Translations under genes and position numbers: made by a program
In this document: positions 44,080 through 53,274 of the stretch, piece after piece
Layout: every line of letters starts with the position of its first letter
How positions within the stretch are numbered: position 1 is the first letter of the stretch
Notes under the pieces: generated by a model
Database searches by the model: none
Told to the model about the DNA's origin: nothing
The model's input: only the letters and a program-made list of their open reading frames with translations
Assembly: GCA_034005265.1 (NCBI GenBank)
Contig: JAVEVB010000001.1
Span: 1 to 64,000 of the forward strand
DNA from: Lentimicrobium sp034005265
GTDB lineage: Bacteria > Bacteroidota > Bacteroidia > Bacteroidales > Lentimicrobiaceae
Direction: 5' to 3'
DNA length: 64,000 nt

Positions 44080-44634
44080 ATGATGATAGGAATTGATGAA
44101 CAAAAAACGCTTATCAGGCGTGAAGTAAAGACTCGGAAAGCGGCACAGTCCACCGAGATGTATTATGTTGCTTCAAAACTAATTTTGTCAAAATTGGAGT
44201 TGCTTCCTGAATTTCAAAAAGCTGAAACTGTACTTGCTTATTGGTCAATTGCCGGTGAAGTATTTACGCATGATTTTGTAAGGAAATGGTCGAAGATCAA
44301 GAAGATTCTTCTGCCAAGCGTGGAAGGTGATTTGATGTTTATCAAAGCGTATAGTAATGATAAACAATTAATTGCAGGAGATATTTATGCCATACCAGAA
44401 CCCGATGGACCTCGTTTTACCGATTATAATCTTATTGATTTTGCCATTATCCCCGGGATTGCTTTTGACAGGTACAATAACCGCTTGGGCAGGGGCAAAG
44501 CTTACTATGATCGTTTTTTAAAGACACTTAGTGCTTATAAAACAGGCGTTTGTTTTGACTTCCAGTCTTTTGATGTTATTCCAGCCGATGTATTCGATAT
44601 AAAGATGGATTGTGTAATTACAGAAGTAAATTAG
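44080..44634 (+). CDS. 5-formyltetrahydrofolate cyclo-ligase
   Basis: The 184-residue enzyme converts 5-formyl-THF to methenyl-THF using ATP. Family features are IRREVKTRKAA near the N terminus, ETVLAYWSIAGEV, YAIPEPDG and the C-terminal nucleotide-binding VIPGIAFDRYNNRLGRGKAYYDRFL. Its stop codon overlaps the stop of the convergent phosphatase gene (44631-44634), with no terminator between. Confidence 0.93.
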   Translation: MMIGIDEQKTLIRREVKTRKAAQSTEMYYVASKLILSKLELLPEFQKAETVLAYWSIAGEVFTHDFVRKWSKIKKILLPSVEGDLMFIKAYSNDKQLIAGDIYAIPEPDGPRFTDYNLIDFAIIPGIAFDRYNNRLGRGKAYYDRFLKTLSAYKTGVCFDFQSFDVIPADVFDIKMDCVITEVN

Positions 44635-45485
44635 AATGATTTTAAAGCCTGCCGGCGTTTCTCAAAGTTGAGGGAGTCTCCAAGCCTGGGATTGTAGCCA
44701 TAAAGTGCATTTTCCCAGTCACCATACATGGCGTTTGGAAGTACAATAAACTTTGTTCCGAATTTATTGCTGGCATTGTCTACCGCAGCAAAGCGCGATT
44801 TAACATCCTTGCCTTCAAAGTCTTCCGAAAAGTCATTCAGGTTATCACCAAAAAGCAATGAGATGTGATATTTTTCAAGTAAAGTCTGTCGACGGCCTTC
44901 TTTGCTGGCTTCAGCTGAGCGGGTGATTACATGCTCTGCATCCGCATGAGGGAATCCTTTGTCTTTCAGGTTTTTTATGGTTACTTCTTTTAGGTAGTCC
45001 TTTCGATTGGTAACATAAAAGATGCTGACACCATTGGCCCGGGCATAATTTAGAAATTCAATGGCGCCTGGGAGAGGTTCTGCTTTAGCTAGTTTGCACC
45101 ATTCATCCCAATAATCAGGGTAAGAAGAGCTGTTAAGTACTGACTTTGCCTGGAAAGGACTGTTGTCGAGTACTGTTTCATCAACATCCAATACAATAAT
45201 CCGATGTTTATCTACTGATTGATTTGCCAGATCTGTATCCAGCATAAACCGTCCTATGTTGAATGCCTGATAGCATAGAGCTCTGTATTCTGCTGCAGTT
45301 TGCTGAAAAAGAGTGGCTAGTACCATGTGCTCATTCCTTACCTTAAGCCTGAAGGCAGAATCGATGACAATAATTGTATCTGTTCTTTTGGAATGCTCTT
45401 TCTTATTCTCAGTGGTTTTATCCTGATGGCAAGAAGATAAAACAATGGCAGTAAGTGTAATCAGGAAGAAAATATATTTTTTCAT
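44631..45485 (-). CDS. e(P4)-type 5'-nucleotidase/acid phosphatase lipoprotein
   Basis: This 284-residue protein is a HAD-superfamily lipoprotein acid phosphatase. The lipobox (IVLSSC) is at about residues 14-19, the HAD nucleophile motif is IIVLDVDETVLDNSPF (Asp-x-Asp), motif II is FYVTNRKDYLKE, and the later motif is LLFGDNLNDFSEDF. In Haemophilus, e(P4) dephosphorylates nucleotides for uptake. ATG 45485 is used because it gives a proper lipoprotein signal; a longer frame reaches 45554. It lies just after the nifJ terminator. Confidence 0.93.
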   Translation of the reverse strand: MKKYIFFLITLTAIVLSSCHQDKTTENKKEHSKRTDTIIVIDSAFRLKVRNEHMVLATLFQQTAAEYRALCYQAFNIGRFMLDTDLANQSVDKHRIIVLDVDETVLDNSPFQAKSVLNSSSYPDYWDEWCKLAKAEPLPGAIEFLNYARANGVSIFYVTNRKDYLKEVTIKNLKDKGFPHADAEHVITRSAEASKEGRRQTLLEKYHISLLFGDNLNDFSEDFEGKDVKSRFAAVDNASNKFGTKFIVLPNAMYGDWENALYGYNPRLGDSLNFEKRRQALKSF

Positions 45486-45503
45486 TGTCTTGTAAAATAA
45501 AAA

Positions 45504-45525
45504 GAGCCGGGAATATTCCCGGCTC
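45504..45525 (-). terminator. Terminator of nifJ
   Basis: A perfect 22-bp palindrome (GAGCCGGGAAT and its complement) with no spacer, followed leftward by TTTTTATTTT. It ends nifJ transcription just before the phosphatase gene. Confidence 0.88.
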
Positions 45526-45555
45526 AAAATTAGTTTGATTCTGCTATACTTCAAA

Positions 45556-48500
45556 TTATTTTTTCGAAAAGTCCATTTCGGTTAATCTGCGATAGCTATA
45601 GTAGCGCCATTTGGCATTCTCCTCGGCAGCAGCAAATAATTCTGAGGCTTCTTTGGGGAATGACTTTTTAAGCGAGGTGTAGCGAACTTCTGACTCGAGG
45701 AATGATTGGAATTTGCTAAAATCAGGCTCCTTTGAATCAAGTTGGAATGGATTTTTACCTTCAGCCTCAAGCATTGGGTTGAATCGATACATTGACCAAT
45801 AACCTGATTCCACCGCGTGATTCTGTTGTTCCTGAGCTTTTCCCATTCCTGCTCTGATACCATGATTGATACATGGTGAATAAGCAATAATAAGTGATGG
45901 TCCGGGATAGGCTTCAGCTTCGCGCAGGGCTTTGAGGTATTGTGTCTGGTTTGCGCCCATAGCAACCTGTGCTACATAAACGTATCCATAACTCATGGCC
46001 ATCATTCCAAGGTCTTTCTTGCGGATTTTTTTTCCACTGGCTGCAAATTTGGCCACAGCACCAACCGGGGTTGATTTGGAAGCTTGTCCACCAGTATTTG
46101 AGTAAACCTCAGTATCCATTACCAGAATGTTCACATCTTCGCCTGAGGCGATAACGTGATCTAATCCACCATAACCTATGTCGTAAGCCCAACCGTCGCC
46201 TCCGAACATCCAAATGGATTTCTTAACGAAGTATTGTTTTAGTGCCAGGAGTTCTTTCGCAACATCCGAGTTTTCTTTTTCGAGCAGTGCAAGCACTTTA
46301 ACAGAAGCTTCGCGGGAGAGGGCAGCGTTTTCCATGCCATCAATCCATTGCTGACAGGCAGCTTTCAGTTCACTGTTAAAATCTCCTTTGAGGATGCTGT
46401 CCATGCGGAGGGCAATGCGTTCACGCAATTTGGAAACGGCTGTAGCCATACCAAAGCCGTATTCAGCATTGTCTTCAAACAATGAGTTTGCCCAGGCTGG
46501 TCCTTCACCTTTTGCATTTATGGTATAAGGTGTTGAAGGAGCAGATCCACCATAGATGGATGAGCAGCCCGTTGCATTGGCTACCATCATGCGATCGCCA
46601 TAAAGCTGCGTAATAAGCTTAATGTAAGGCGTTTCACCACAACCTGAACATGCGCCGGAGAACTCGAATAAAGGTTGAGCAAACTGGCTGTTTTTAATGT
46701 TTTGTTCTTTATTCGCGATGGTATCCTTGTATGAAACTGTTTTTGAAATGATATTCCAAAGATTATCCTGCTCCATTTGGCTTGCAAGTGGTTCAAGCTC
46801 GAGGGCTTTTGTTTTTGCAGGACATACTTCAACACAATTACCGCAACCGGTACAATCCAGCGGACTGAGCTGTATCCTGAACTGAAGTCCGTCAAAGGAT
46901 TTTGGAACCGCTTTTAGTGCTGGTGTTCCTTCAGGAAGGGCCTTCATTTCATTCTCATCAATCAGGAAAGGACGGATACAGGCGTGAGGGCAAACATATG
47001 CACATTGATTACATTGTATGCAGTTTTCAGATATCCATTTGGGTACATTTACTGCAATTCCGCGCTTTTCATAAGCTGTGGTTCCTGCAGGGAAAGTTCC
47101 GTCTTCGCGACCAAGGAAAGCACTTACGGGAAGGTCATCGCCTTTCATAGCATTGATAGGCATTACCACATTCTGAATGAACTCCGGAACGTCGAGTTTT
47201 ACGGTTTCTTTTTTAGCTGAAAGGTTTTTCCATTCCTGTGGAATTTCTACCTTATTTACTTGTCCACCGCGATCAATAGCTGCGTGGTTCATTTTAACCA
47301 CTTCTTCACCCTTACGACCAAAGTCTTTGATGACAGCTTTTTTCATGTACTCAACTGCCTTTTCGTAGGGGATAACTTCCGAAATGCGGAAGAAGGAGGA
47401 TTGCATGATGGTGTTTGTGCGACCACCAAGTCCGATTTCTTCAGCAATTTCAGTTGCATTGATGATGTAGAATTCTATCTCATGATCGGCCATATAGCGT
47501 TTCATGTAATCAGGAAGATGTTTCTTGGTCTCTTCTGCATCCCAAATGCTATTCAAAAGGAAAGTGCCTCCTTTTTTAAGGCCTTTAAGCATGTCATATT
47601 TATCCAGATAAGCAGGAACGTGACAAGCAACAAAGTCAGGAGTGTTAACAAGATATGGTGAACGAATGGGCGTGTTGCCAAAGCGAAGGTGTGAAGTAGT
47701 TACTCCTCCTGATTTTTTAGAGTCATAGGCAAAATAGGCCTGGCAATATTTATCGGTGGTTTCACCAATGATTTTGATGGAGTTTTTGTTTGCACCTACC
47801 GTACCATCAGCGCCAATTCCAAAGAATTTCCCCTGGAATGTGCCTTTGGGAGAAAGGTTCATTTCGGGTAATAGTGGCAAAGAGGTAAAAGTAACATCAT
47901 CAACAATGCCTAAAGTAAAGCCATTCTTAGGTTCTGCACTCTTCAGGTTGTTGAATACAGAAAGTATCATGGATGGAGTCGTGTCTTTTGAACTTAATCC
48001 ATAGCGACCACCAACAATAATGGGTTTTTCAGCTTTGCTGTAGAACAAATCCTTGACATCAAGGTATAGAGGTTCGCCATTTGCGCCAGGTTCCTTGGTG
48101 CGATCAAGAACACAAATACGTTTTGCCGAAGTTGGCATAACATTGAAGAAATATTTGGCAGAGAAAGGTCTGTACAGATGTACAGAAACCAAACCTGTTT
48201 TTTCGCCCTGTGCGTTAAGGTGGTCAATAACTTCCTTGATGGTTTCAGTAATTGAACCCATGGCAATAATTATGTTTTCTGCATCGGGTGCACCATAATA
48301 GGTGAACGGATGATATTCACGTCCGGTTAGTTTGCTGATTTGTTGCATGTAATTTTCAACAATATCAGGAAGTACATTATAAAAAGGATTGGCCGCTTCG
48401 CGGGACTGGAAGTAAATGTCAGGATTCTGAGCAGTACCACGTGTTACAGGGTGTTCGGGATTTAATGCACGTTCACGGAATGCTTTAAGGGCGTCCCAAT

Positions 48501-49092
48501 CAAGTAATGCAGCCATGTCTTCGGTGGACGGGGCTTCAACTTTTTGAATTTCATGAGAGGTGCGGAAGCCATCAAAAAAGTGAAGAAATGGTACCCTTGA
48601 TTTTATTGAAGCCAGGTGAGCAATACCTGCAATATCCATAATTTCCTGAACGCTACCCGTAGCCAGCATAGCAAAACCTGTTTGGCGCGTTGAATAAATG
48701 TCAGAGTGATCGCCAAAAATAGAGAGTGCCTGAGCAGCAAGGCTGCGGGCTGACACATGGAATGTTCCGGGTAGTAATTCGCCGGAAATTTTGTACATGT
48801 TCGGGATCATCAGCAGTAAACCCTGCGAAGCAGTAAAAGTAGAGGTAAGGGCACCTGCCTGAAGTGAACCGTGCAGAGCTCCGGCAGCTCCGGCCTCTGA
48901 TTGCATTTCGGTTACCTTGACAGTTTCGCCAAAAATATTTTTTCGGCCATTGGCCGCCCACTCATCAACATATTCTGCCATGGTTGATGAAGGTGTGATG
49001 GGATAGATGGATGCTACTTCGCTGAACATGTATGCAACATGCGCGGCAGCATAATTTCCGTCACAGGTAACAAAATTTTTCTTTTTACTCAT
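45556..49092 (-). CDS. nifJ: Pyruvate:ferredoxin (flavodoxin) oxidoreductase
   Basis: PFOR (1178 residues) decarboxylates pyruvate to acetyl-CoA and CO2 and reduces ferredoxin. All domains are in one chain: the N-terminal TPP pyrimidine domain (VASIYPITPSSTMAEY), the transketolase C-like and gamma domains, two 4Fe-4S sites (CIQCNQCAYVCPHAC and CTGCGNCVEVCPAK), and the C-terminal TPP domain (ACSGCGETPY, NATGCSSIYGG, GGDGWAYDIGYGG). It indicates fermentative or anaerobic metabolism. ATG 49092 is preferred to the outer ATG 49143, which would leave almost no leader after the -7 (49154-49161). Confidence 0.97.
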   Translation of the reverse strand: MSKKKNFVTCDGNYAAAHVAYMFSEVASIYPITPSSTMAEYVDEWAANGRKNIFGETVKVTEMQSEAGAAGALHGSLQAGALTSTFTASQGLLLMIPNMYKISGELLPGTFHVSARSLAAQALSIFGDHSDIYSTRQTGFAMLATGSVQEIMDIAGIAHLASIKSRVPFLHFFDGFRTSHEIQKVEAPSTEDMAALLDWDALKAFRERALNPEHPVTRGTAQNPDIYFQSREAANPFYNVLPDIVENYMQQISKLTGREYHPFTYYGAPDAENIIIAMGSITETIKEVIDHLNAQGEKTGLVSVHLYRPFSAKYFFNVMPTSAKRICVLDRTKEPGANGEPLYLDVKDLFYSKAEKPIIVGGRYGLSSKDTTPSMILSVFNNLKSAEPKNGFTLGIVDDVTFTSLPLLPEMNLSPKGTFQGKFFGIGADGTVGANKNSIKIIGETTDKYCQAYFAYDSKKSGGVTTSHLRFGNTPIRSPYLVNTPDFVACHVPAYLDKYDMLKGLKKGGTFLLNSIWDAEETKKHLPDYMKRYMADHEIEFYIINATEIAEEIGLGGRTNTIMQSSFFRISEVIPYEKAVEYMKKAVIKDFGRKGEEVVKMNHAAIDRGGQVNKVEIPQEWKNLSAKKETVKLDVPEFIQNVVMPINAMKGDDLPVSAFLGREDGTFPAGTTAYEKRGIAVNVPKWISENCIQCNQCAYVCPHACIRPFLIDENEMKALPEGTPALKAVPKSFDGLQFRIQLSPLDCTGCGNCVEVCPAKTKALELEPLASQMEQDNLWNIISKTVSYKDTIANKEQNIKNSQFAQPLFEFSGACSGCGETPYIKLITQLYGDRMMVANATGCSSIYGGSAPSTPYTINAKGEGPAWANSLFEDNAEYGFGMATAVSKLRERIALRMDSILKGDFNSELKAACQQWIDGMENAALSREASVKVLALLEKENSDVAKELLALKQYFVKKSIWMFGGDGWAYDIGYGGLDHVIASGEDVNILVMDTEVYSNTGGQASKSTPVGAVAKFAASGKKIRKKDLGMMAMSYGYVYVAQVAMGANQTQYLKALREAEAYPGPSLIIAYSPCINHGIRAGMGKAQEQQNHAVESGYWSMYRFNPMLEAEGKNPFQLDSKEPDFSKFQSFLESEVRYTSLKKSFPKEASELFAAAEENAKWRYYSYRRLTEMDFSKK

Positions 49093-49565
49093 ATTGGATT
49101 TTGGTTTAAAATGCTCATTAACAGTTAGTACCATATTCTTCAATAAGGCAGAGCAAAAGTACTGATTTTAAAGGTTCATTTACTTGTTTTTGGGTGGTAT
49201 TAAATACTGAAAGGCCTAATTTATAATCAATTTAATTAAGACGTTAGAAGTTCTATTGTCTATTGGTTTATGTTCATTTGTTGGAATATCGTAGTAGCTT
49301 TCCCTGACAGTTATGGTAATTTATGCATATGTAATTCATATTTCTGTAAGGGAGGTAATGCGGAATTTTTAAGTCTTACTTGCTCAGCACTGAGGAATGA
49401 AAGGATATATTCTGCCAAAAACATCAAGCGGGGGTTCAATGATGTATAAAAAATGAAGTTTAATAGATGATAACCTGCAAAACAGACTGATTTATAGAAC
49501 AAATGGATTGGTAGCGTTGTTAAATCATTAGTCCATAAATAGTATCAACCCAAAATTAGAGATCA
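49093..49565. other. Divergent intergenic between nifJ and DHOD-like gene
   Basis: About 470 bp, AT-rich. The leftward -7 for nifJ is at 49154-49161. I found no full -7 for the rightward gene. A 63-codon leftward frame at 49311-49502 has no recognisable product. Confidence 0.45.
49154..49161 (-). promoter_or_regulatory. -7 element (TActTTTG) for nifJ
   Basis: Leftward TACTTTTG, 61 bp before ATG 49092; no clear -33. Confidence 0.52.
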
Positions 49566-50579
49566 ATGACAAAATTGGCCGTAAATTACATGGGAATTTC
49601 TTTGAAGAATCCCCTTATTGTAGGTTCAAGTAACATGGTAAGCAATCCCGACCTTCTCAGGCGATTGCAGGAAGCCGGTGCTGCTGCAATTGTTTTTAAA
49701 TCACTTTTTGAAGAGCAGGTGCAGTTGGAAAGTATTCAGTTTCAAGATGAGATGGAACTCTACAATGAGCGTAATGCGGAAATGGTTACACTTTATCCCG
49801 ATATTGATTACTCCGGTCCCGAAGAGCATCTGTTGAAACTAAAAGAAGCAAAAGCATTGCTGGACATACCATTAATCGGAAGTTTGAACTGTGTTTTTAC
49901 TGAAACCTGGGTCGAATATGCTCAACTGATACAGCAAACCGGGGTGGATGGACTGGAATTGAACTTTTTTGCTGTTCCAAAGGATTTTTCAACTGAGGCC
50001 AAGTCGATTGAAGATGAGCAGGTTTCAGTGGTTGAGCAGGTTTGTAAGAAGGTGAAAATTCCCGTAAGTGTGAAATTAAGTCCGTTTTATACCAATACGC
50101 TGCAGGTTATTAAGAGGATGGAAAAAGCCGGTGCAAAAGCATTCGTATTGTTTAACAGAATGTTTGAACCTGATGTGAATTTAGAAAATCTCACGCACAC
50201 AACACCTTTTAACCTTAGTAATGACGGGGATTATCGTCTTGCCCTCCGTTATGCAGGTATTTTGTATAAGAACCTGGATGCTTCGGTATGTGGTTCTACG
50301 GGAATTTATAACGGAAAAACACTTGCAAAAATGTTGCTGGCTGGAGCTGATACTGTGCAGATTGTTAGTGCATTATATAAAGGAAAGCCGGAAGTGATTT
50401 CTGATATATTGGCCGATCTTGAAAATTTTATGGATTCCAATGGATTTAAAAATATTGCTGAATTCAGGGGCGTATTGTCTAAGGCCAACGTAAAAGATCC
50501 ATATGTTTACAAACGCGCACAATACATTGATCTTCTGCTTCATTCCGAAAAGATATTCAATAAATATCCTACCATTTAG
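49566..50579 (+). CDS. Dihydroorotate dehydrogenase-like FMN protein
   Basis: The 337-residue TIM barrel resembles the class 1 dihydroorotate dehydrogenase-like group: MGISLKNPLIVGSSNMVSNPDLL, a central GVDGLELNFFAVP strand, IPVSVKLSPFY (FMN-contacting Lys) and the C-terminal phosphate-binding CGSTGIYNGKTLAKMLLAGADTVQIVSAL. This branch differs from PyrD and is often annotated only as DHOD-like; its substrate is not known. It is divergent from nifJ, which suggests a redox link. It ends at a strong terminator. Confidence 0.87.
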   Translation: MTKLAVNYMGISLKNPLIVGSSNMVSNPDLLRRLQEAGAAAIVFKSLFEEQVQLESIQFQDEMELYNERNAEMVTLYPDIDYSGPEEHLLKLKEAKALLDIPLIGSLNCVFTETWVEYAQLIQQTGVDGLELNFFAVPKDFSTEAKSIEDEQVSVVEQVCKKVKIPVSVKLSPFYTNTLQVIKRMEKAGAKAFVLFNRMFEPDVNLENLTHTTPFNLSNDGDYRLALRYAGILYKNLDASVCGSTGIYNGKTLAKMLLAGADTVQIVSALYKGKPEVISDILADLENFMDSNGFKNIAEFRGVLSKANVKDPYVYKRAQYIDLLLHSEKIFNKYPTI

Positions 50580-50967
50580 TAGATTATCGTTGATTCTATA
50601 TTTCATTTTTTTTAAAGTCCAACTGAATGTTCTTTTTCAGTTGGACTTCTTTTTTCTAATAAAGTCAAATTAGAAACTTAATTCCTACTGTGTAGATAAA
50701 CTTAGGAATAACAAACTAGTTTTACCAGACTGGCGATTTGATGGTTGTTGTGAAGTCAGGATAGTTAAACCGATATTCCTCGGCTGTTAACAGATTGTAT
50801 TTATGGTATGTTTCCCTTAGGGCTTGATAATAAGTGATATGTGTTTATTTGAAGAGGTTAGTTGGCTGATTTTGATGAATTTACTTTGTCATTTTAATTG
50901 TGTAAACAAAAGAATATTAGGTAAAATTCAGCACTTTTATCGCATCAAACTTTAAAAATAAAAGCTT
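50580..50967. other. Intergenic between DHOD-like gene and aquaporin
   Basis: After the terminator at 50615-50656, about 310 bp of AT-rich DNA lead to the aquaporin start. No full TAnnTTTG element was found; TACTTTG around 50880 is one base short of the consensus. Nothing else recognised. Confidence 0.45.
50615..50656 (+). terminator. Terminator of the DHOD-like gene
   Basis: AAGTCCAACTGAA (50615-50627) pairs with TTCAGTTGGACTT (50636-50648), followed by CTTTTTT. A 13-bp perfect stem. Confidence 0.9.
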
Positions 50968-51660
50968 ATGACATTAACTAAAAAAGTTGCAGCCGAGTTT
51001 TTAGGAACTTTCTGGCTGGTACTGGGAGGGTGTGGAAGTGCAGTTCTTGCAGCAGCCTATCCTGAACTGGGGATCGGTTTCGCAGGTGTAGCGCTGGCCT
51101 TTGGATTAACGGTATTAACAATGGCCTTTGCTATTGGTCATATTTCAGGATGCCATTTAAACCCGGCGGTTTCTCTGGGTTTGTGGGCAGGAGGCCGGTT
51201 TAAAGGATCAGAGCTTTTGCCTTATATAATTTCGCAGGTGGCTGGTGCTGTTTTTGCTGCATTTGTCTTGTATCTGATCGCTTCCGGGAAGGATGGTTAC
51301 ACCGGAGGATTGGCTTCAAACGGCTACGGAGCCCATTCTCCAGATGGGTATTCTTATATGTCGGCACTTCTGATTGAAGTTGTCATGACTTTTATGTTTC
51401 TGATTATTATTCTGGGTTCTACTGATGTGCGCGCACCCAAAGGCCTTGCGCCAGTTGCTATTGGACTTGGTTTGACCCTTATCCACCTGATCAGCATTCC
51501 GGTAACAAACACTTCTGTTAATCCGGCAAGAAGCACCGGCCCGGCTATTTTTGAGGGAGGTATTGCCTTGCAACAGTTGTGGTTCTTTTGGGTAATGCCA
51601 ATTATTGGCGCCCTCCTGGCAGGTTTTGTTTATAAGTGGTTGGGTAAAGAGAAGAAGTAA
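50968..51660 (+). CDS. aqpZ: Aquaporin Z-type water channel
   Basis: This 230-residue MIP-family channel has six membrane helices and both NPA motifs (GCHLNPAVSLG at about 64-74 and SVNPARSTGPAIF at about 183-195). The HLISIPVTNTSVNPARS stretch supplies the His and Arg of a narrow water-type filter, so a water channel (AqpZ) is more likely than a glycerol facilitator. It is transcribed alone and ends at a UUCG-loop terminator. Confidence 0.95.
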   Translation: MTLTKKVAAEFLGTFWLVLGGCGSAVLAAAYPELGIGFAGVALAFGLTVLTMAFAIGHISGCHLNPAVSLGLWAGGRFKGSELLPYIISQVAGAVFAAFVLYLIASGKDGYTGGLASNGYGAHSPDGYSYMSALLIEVVMTFMFLIIILGSTDVRAPKGLAPVAIGLGLTLIHLISIPVTNTSVNPARSTGPAIFEGGIALQQLWFFWVMPIIGALLAGFVYKWLGKEKK

Positions 51661-51685
51661 TTGCTGAAAGTATTCTTGATTTTCT

Positions 51686-51709
51686 AAGAGGACTTCGGTC
51701 CTCTTTTTT
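51686..51709 (+). terminator. Terminator of aqpZ
   Basis: AAGAGGAC (51686-51693), a TTCG tetraloop, GTCCTCTT (51698-51705) and a T run. It ends 2 bp before the 3' end of the convergent polyferredoxin gene. Confidence 0.9.
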
Positions 51710-51710
51710 A

Positions 51711-53273
51711 TTAAAAGGGGAAGTCCTCTGTGGTTTCTTTAATTATTATTTCTTCCTGAACAGGTTCATCTGCCAGGGTATGAAGCAGATTGCCTTCCAC
51801 AAATATGGCACGGTAAGGCTTTGTAGGGCAGGCATATTCACAGGCCCCACATCCAATACATATTTTATCATCAACCGCTGGAATAGTTAGCCCATCTTTG
51901 TAGGGTATCATATTTACTGCTTTGGTGGGGCAGTGTTCCGAGCAGGCGCCGCAATCTGTGTTGTCGGTAAATACTACACAATTTTCCTTGATAAAGTGAG
52001 CAACACCCAATTGGGTGAGTTTTTTCTGTTCAGGTAAGATTTTCTGAATGGCACCTGTTGGACAGACATCGCCACATAGTGTGCATTCAAAATTGCAGAA
52101 CCCGGCGTGGTAATCCATATATGGTTGCATGAGGCCATGTAATCCGTATTGAAGAAAAGAAGGCTGTAAAACGTGGGTTGGACAAACACTTACACATAAG
52201 TGACAGGCAGTGCAGTCATCGTTAAAATGCTGATGGCCTGCGGAGCCGGGAGGTGAGGCGACATTTTTCTTGTCTTCGGCTATATTGGTTGGTTTAGCCC
52301 CACCGGTTAAGCGGGTTGCAAATGCACGGGTACTCACAAAAGTGGCAATAAGCATGAATGCTTTTATCATAGTTCTTCGGTCATGCGAACCGGCTAGTGC
52401 ATGATTTGATTTTTTGATCTTGTTATTCAGATTAAATAGTACACCATCATCAGGGCAGGAGTCAAGGCAATTATAACAGGAAACACAACGGGAATAGTCG
52501 ATTTCTTTTGTTTTAACATCAATGCATTGTGCTTTGCAGACTTTAGCACAGCGACCACAACTATTGCAACTGGCTTTGTTTATTGATATTTTAAAAAGGG
52601 AAAATTTTGATGCAAGTCCAAGCAACGCTCCGACAGGGCAAATGGTGTTGCAATATAGCCTTCCGCGGGTTGCTGACATCCACCCGATTAACAGTAAAAA
52701 ACTTCCGGAGAAAATAATGGAAAGTGCATGGTGATTCAGAATGGTTTTAGGCATCCAGAAAATGTCATTTTTTTCAAGGACAAAAGCCAATCGATTGCCC
52801 CCTGTGAGTATTGCGGGTCTGGCAAGATTGTTCATGATCCGGCCAAAGTTACTGTATGGATCCAGTAAATTGACCAGAAGGGAACTGCCTGCAATAAAGA
52901 AAATTACGGTCAGGGCCAATATTGCATAGCGCAAAATGTTATTGGCCAGGGCATATTTGAGGGTTTTTGGTTTGGAAATTTTACGTTGCAGCCAATTTAT
53001 AATGTCCTGTAATGTTCCAATCGGGCAAACCGAGGAGCAGTAAAGTCTTCCAAAAAGAAGGGTTAGGACCAGGAAAACGATAAAACCAGTGGCGATCCAT
53101 GCTGTGTTATGCATGAATTTAATCAAGGAAGGAGTAAACTGTGCCCATGTAACTGCCTGGGTTACCCATGCTGGAATCCATTGAGCCGGGTCTAGAAATA
53201 TAATTCCGGTTAAGAGGAGAAAAAGAAGGGAGATGCAGATTCTAACTATTCTGAGCCAAAATAATTTTCGCAT
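51711..53273 (-). CDS. Membrane polyferredoxin, NapH-like with fused Fe-S domain
   Basis: The 520-residue protein has about 4-5 membrane helices in its N-terminal half, with two GRLYC-x3-CP motifs typical of NapH/NosR-type electron-transfer proteins. Soluble 4Fe-4S motifs follow (CNSCGRCAKVC, CVSCYNCLDSCP). After about residue 290 an internal DRRTMIKAFMLIATFVSTRAFA stretch looks like a Tat-type or membrane segment. More clusters follow: CTACHLCVSVCP, CTLCGDVCP, CGACSEHCP and CIGCGACEYACP. It probably carries electrons across or along the membrane. It begins 1 bp after the DUF362 stop. Confidence 0.88.
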   Translation of the reverse strand: MRKLFWLRIVRICISLLFLLLTGIIFLDPAQWIPAWVTQAVTWAQFTPSLIKFMHNTAWIATGFIVFLVLTLLFGRLYCSSVCPIGTLQDIINWLQRKISKPKTLKYALANNILRYAILALTVIFFIAGSSLLVNLLDPYSNFGRIMNNLARPAILTGGNRLAFVLEKNDIFWMPKTILNHHALSIIFSGSFLLLIGWMSATRGRLYCNTICPVGALLGLASKFSLFKISINKASCNSCGRCAKVCKAQCIDVKTKEIDYSRCVSCYNCLDSCPDDGVLFNLNNKIKKSNHALAGSHDRRTMIKAFMLIATFVSTRAFATRLTGGAKPTNIAEDKKNVASPPGSAGHQHFNDDCTACHLCVSVCPTHVLQPSFLQYGLHGLMQPYMDYHAGFCNFECTLCGDVCPTGAIQKILPEQKKLTQLGVAHFIKENCVVFTDNTDCGACSEHCPTKAVNMIPYKDGLTIPAVDDKICIGCGACEYACPTKPYRAIFVEGNLLHTLADEPVQEEIIIKETTEDFPF

Positions 53274-53274
53274 T

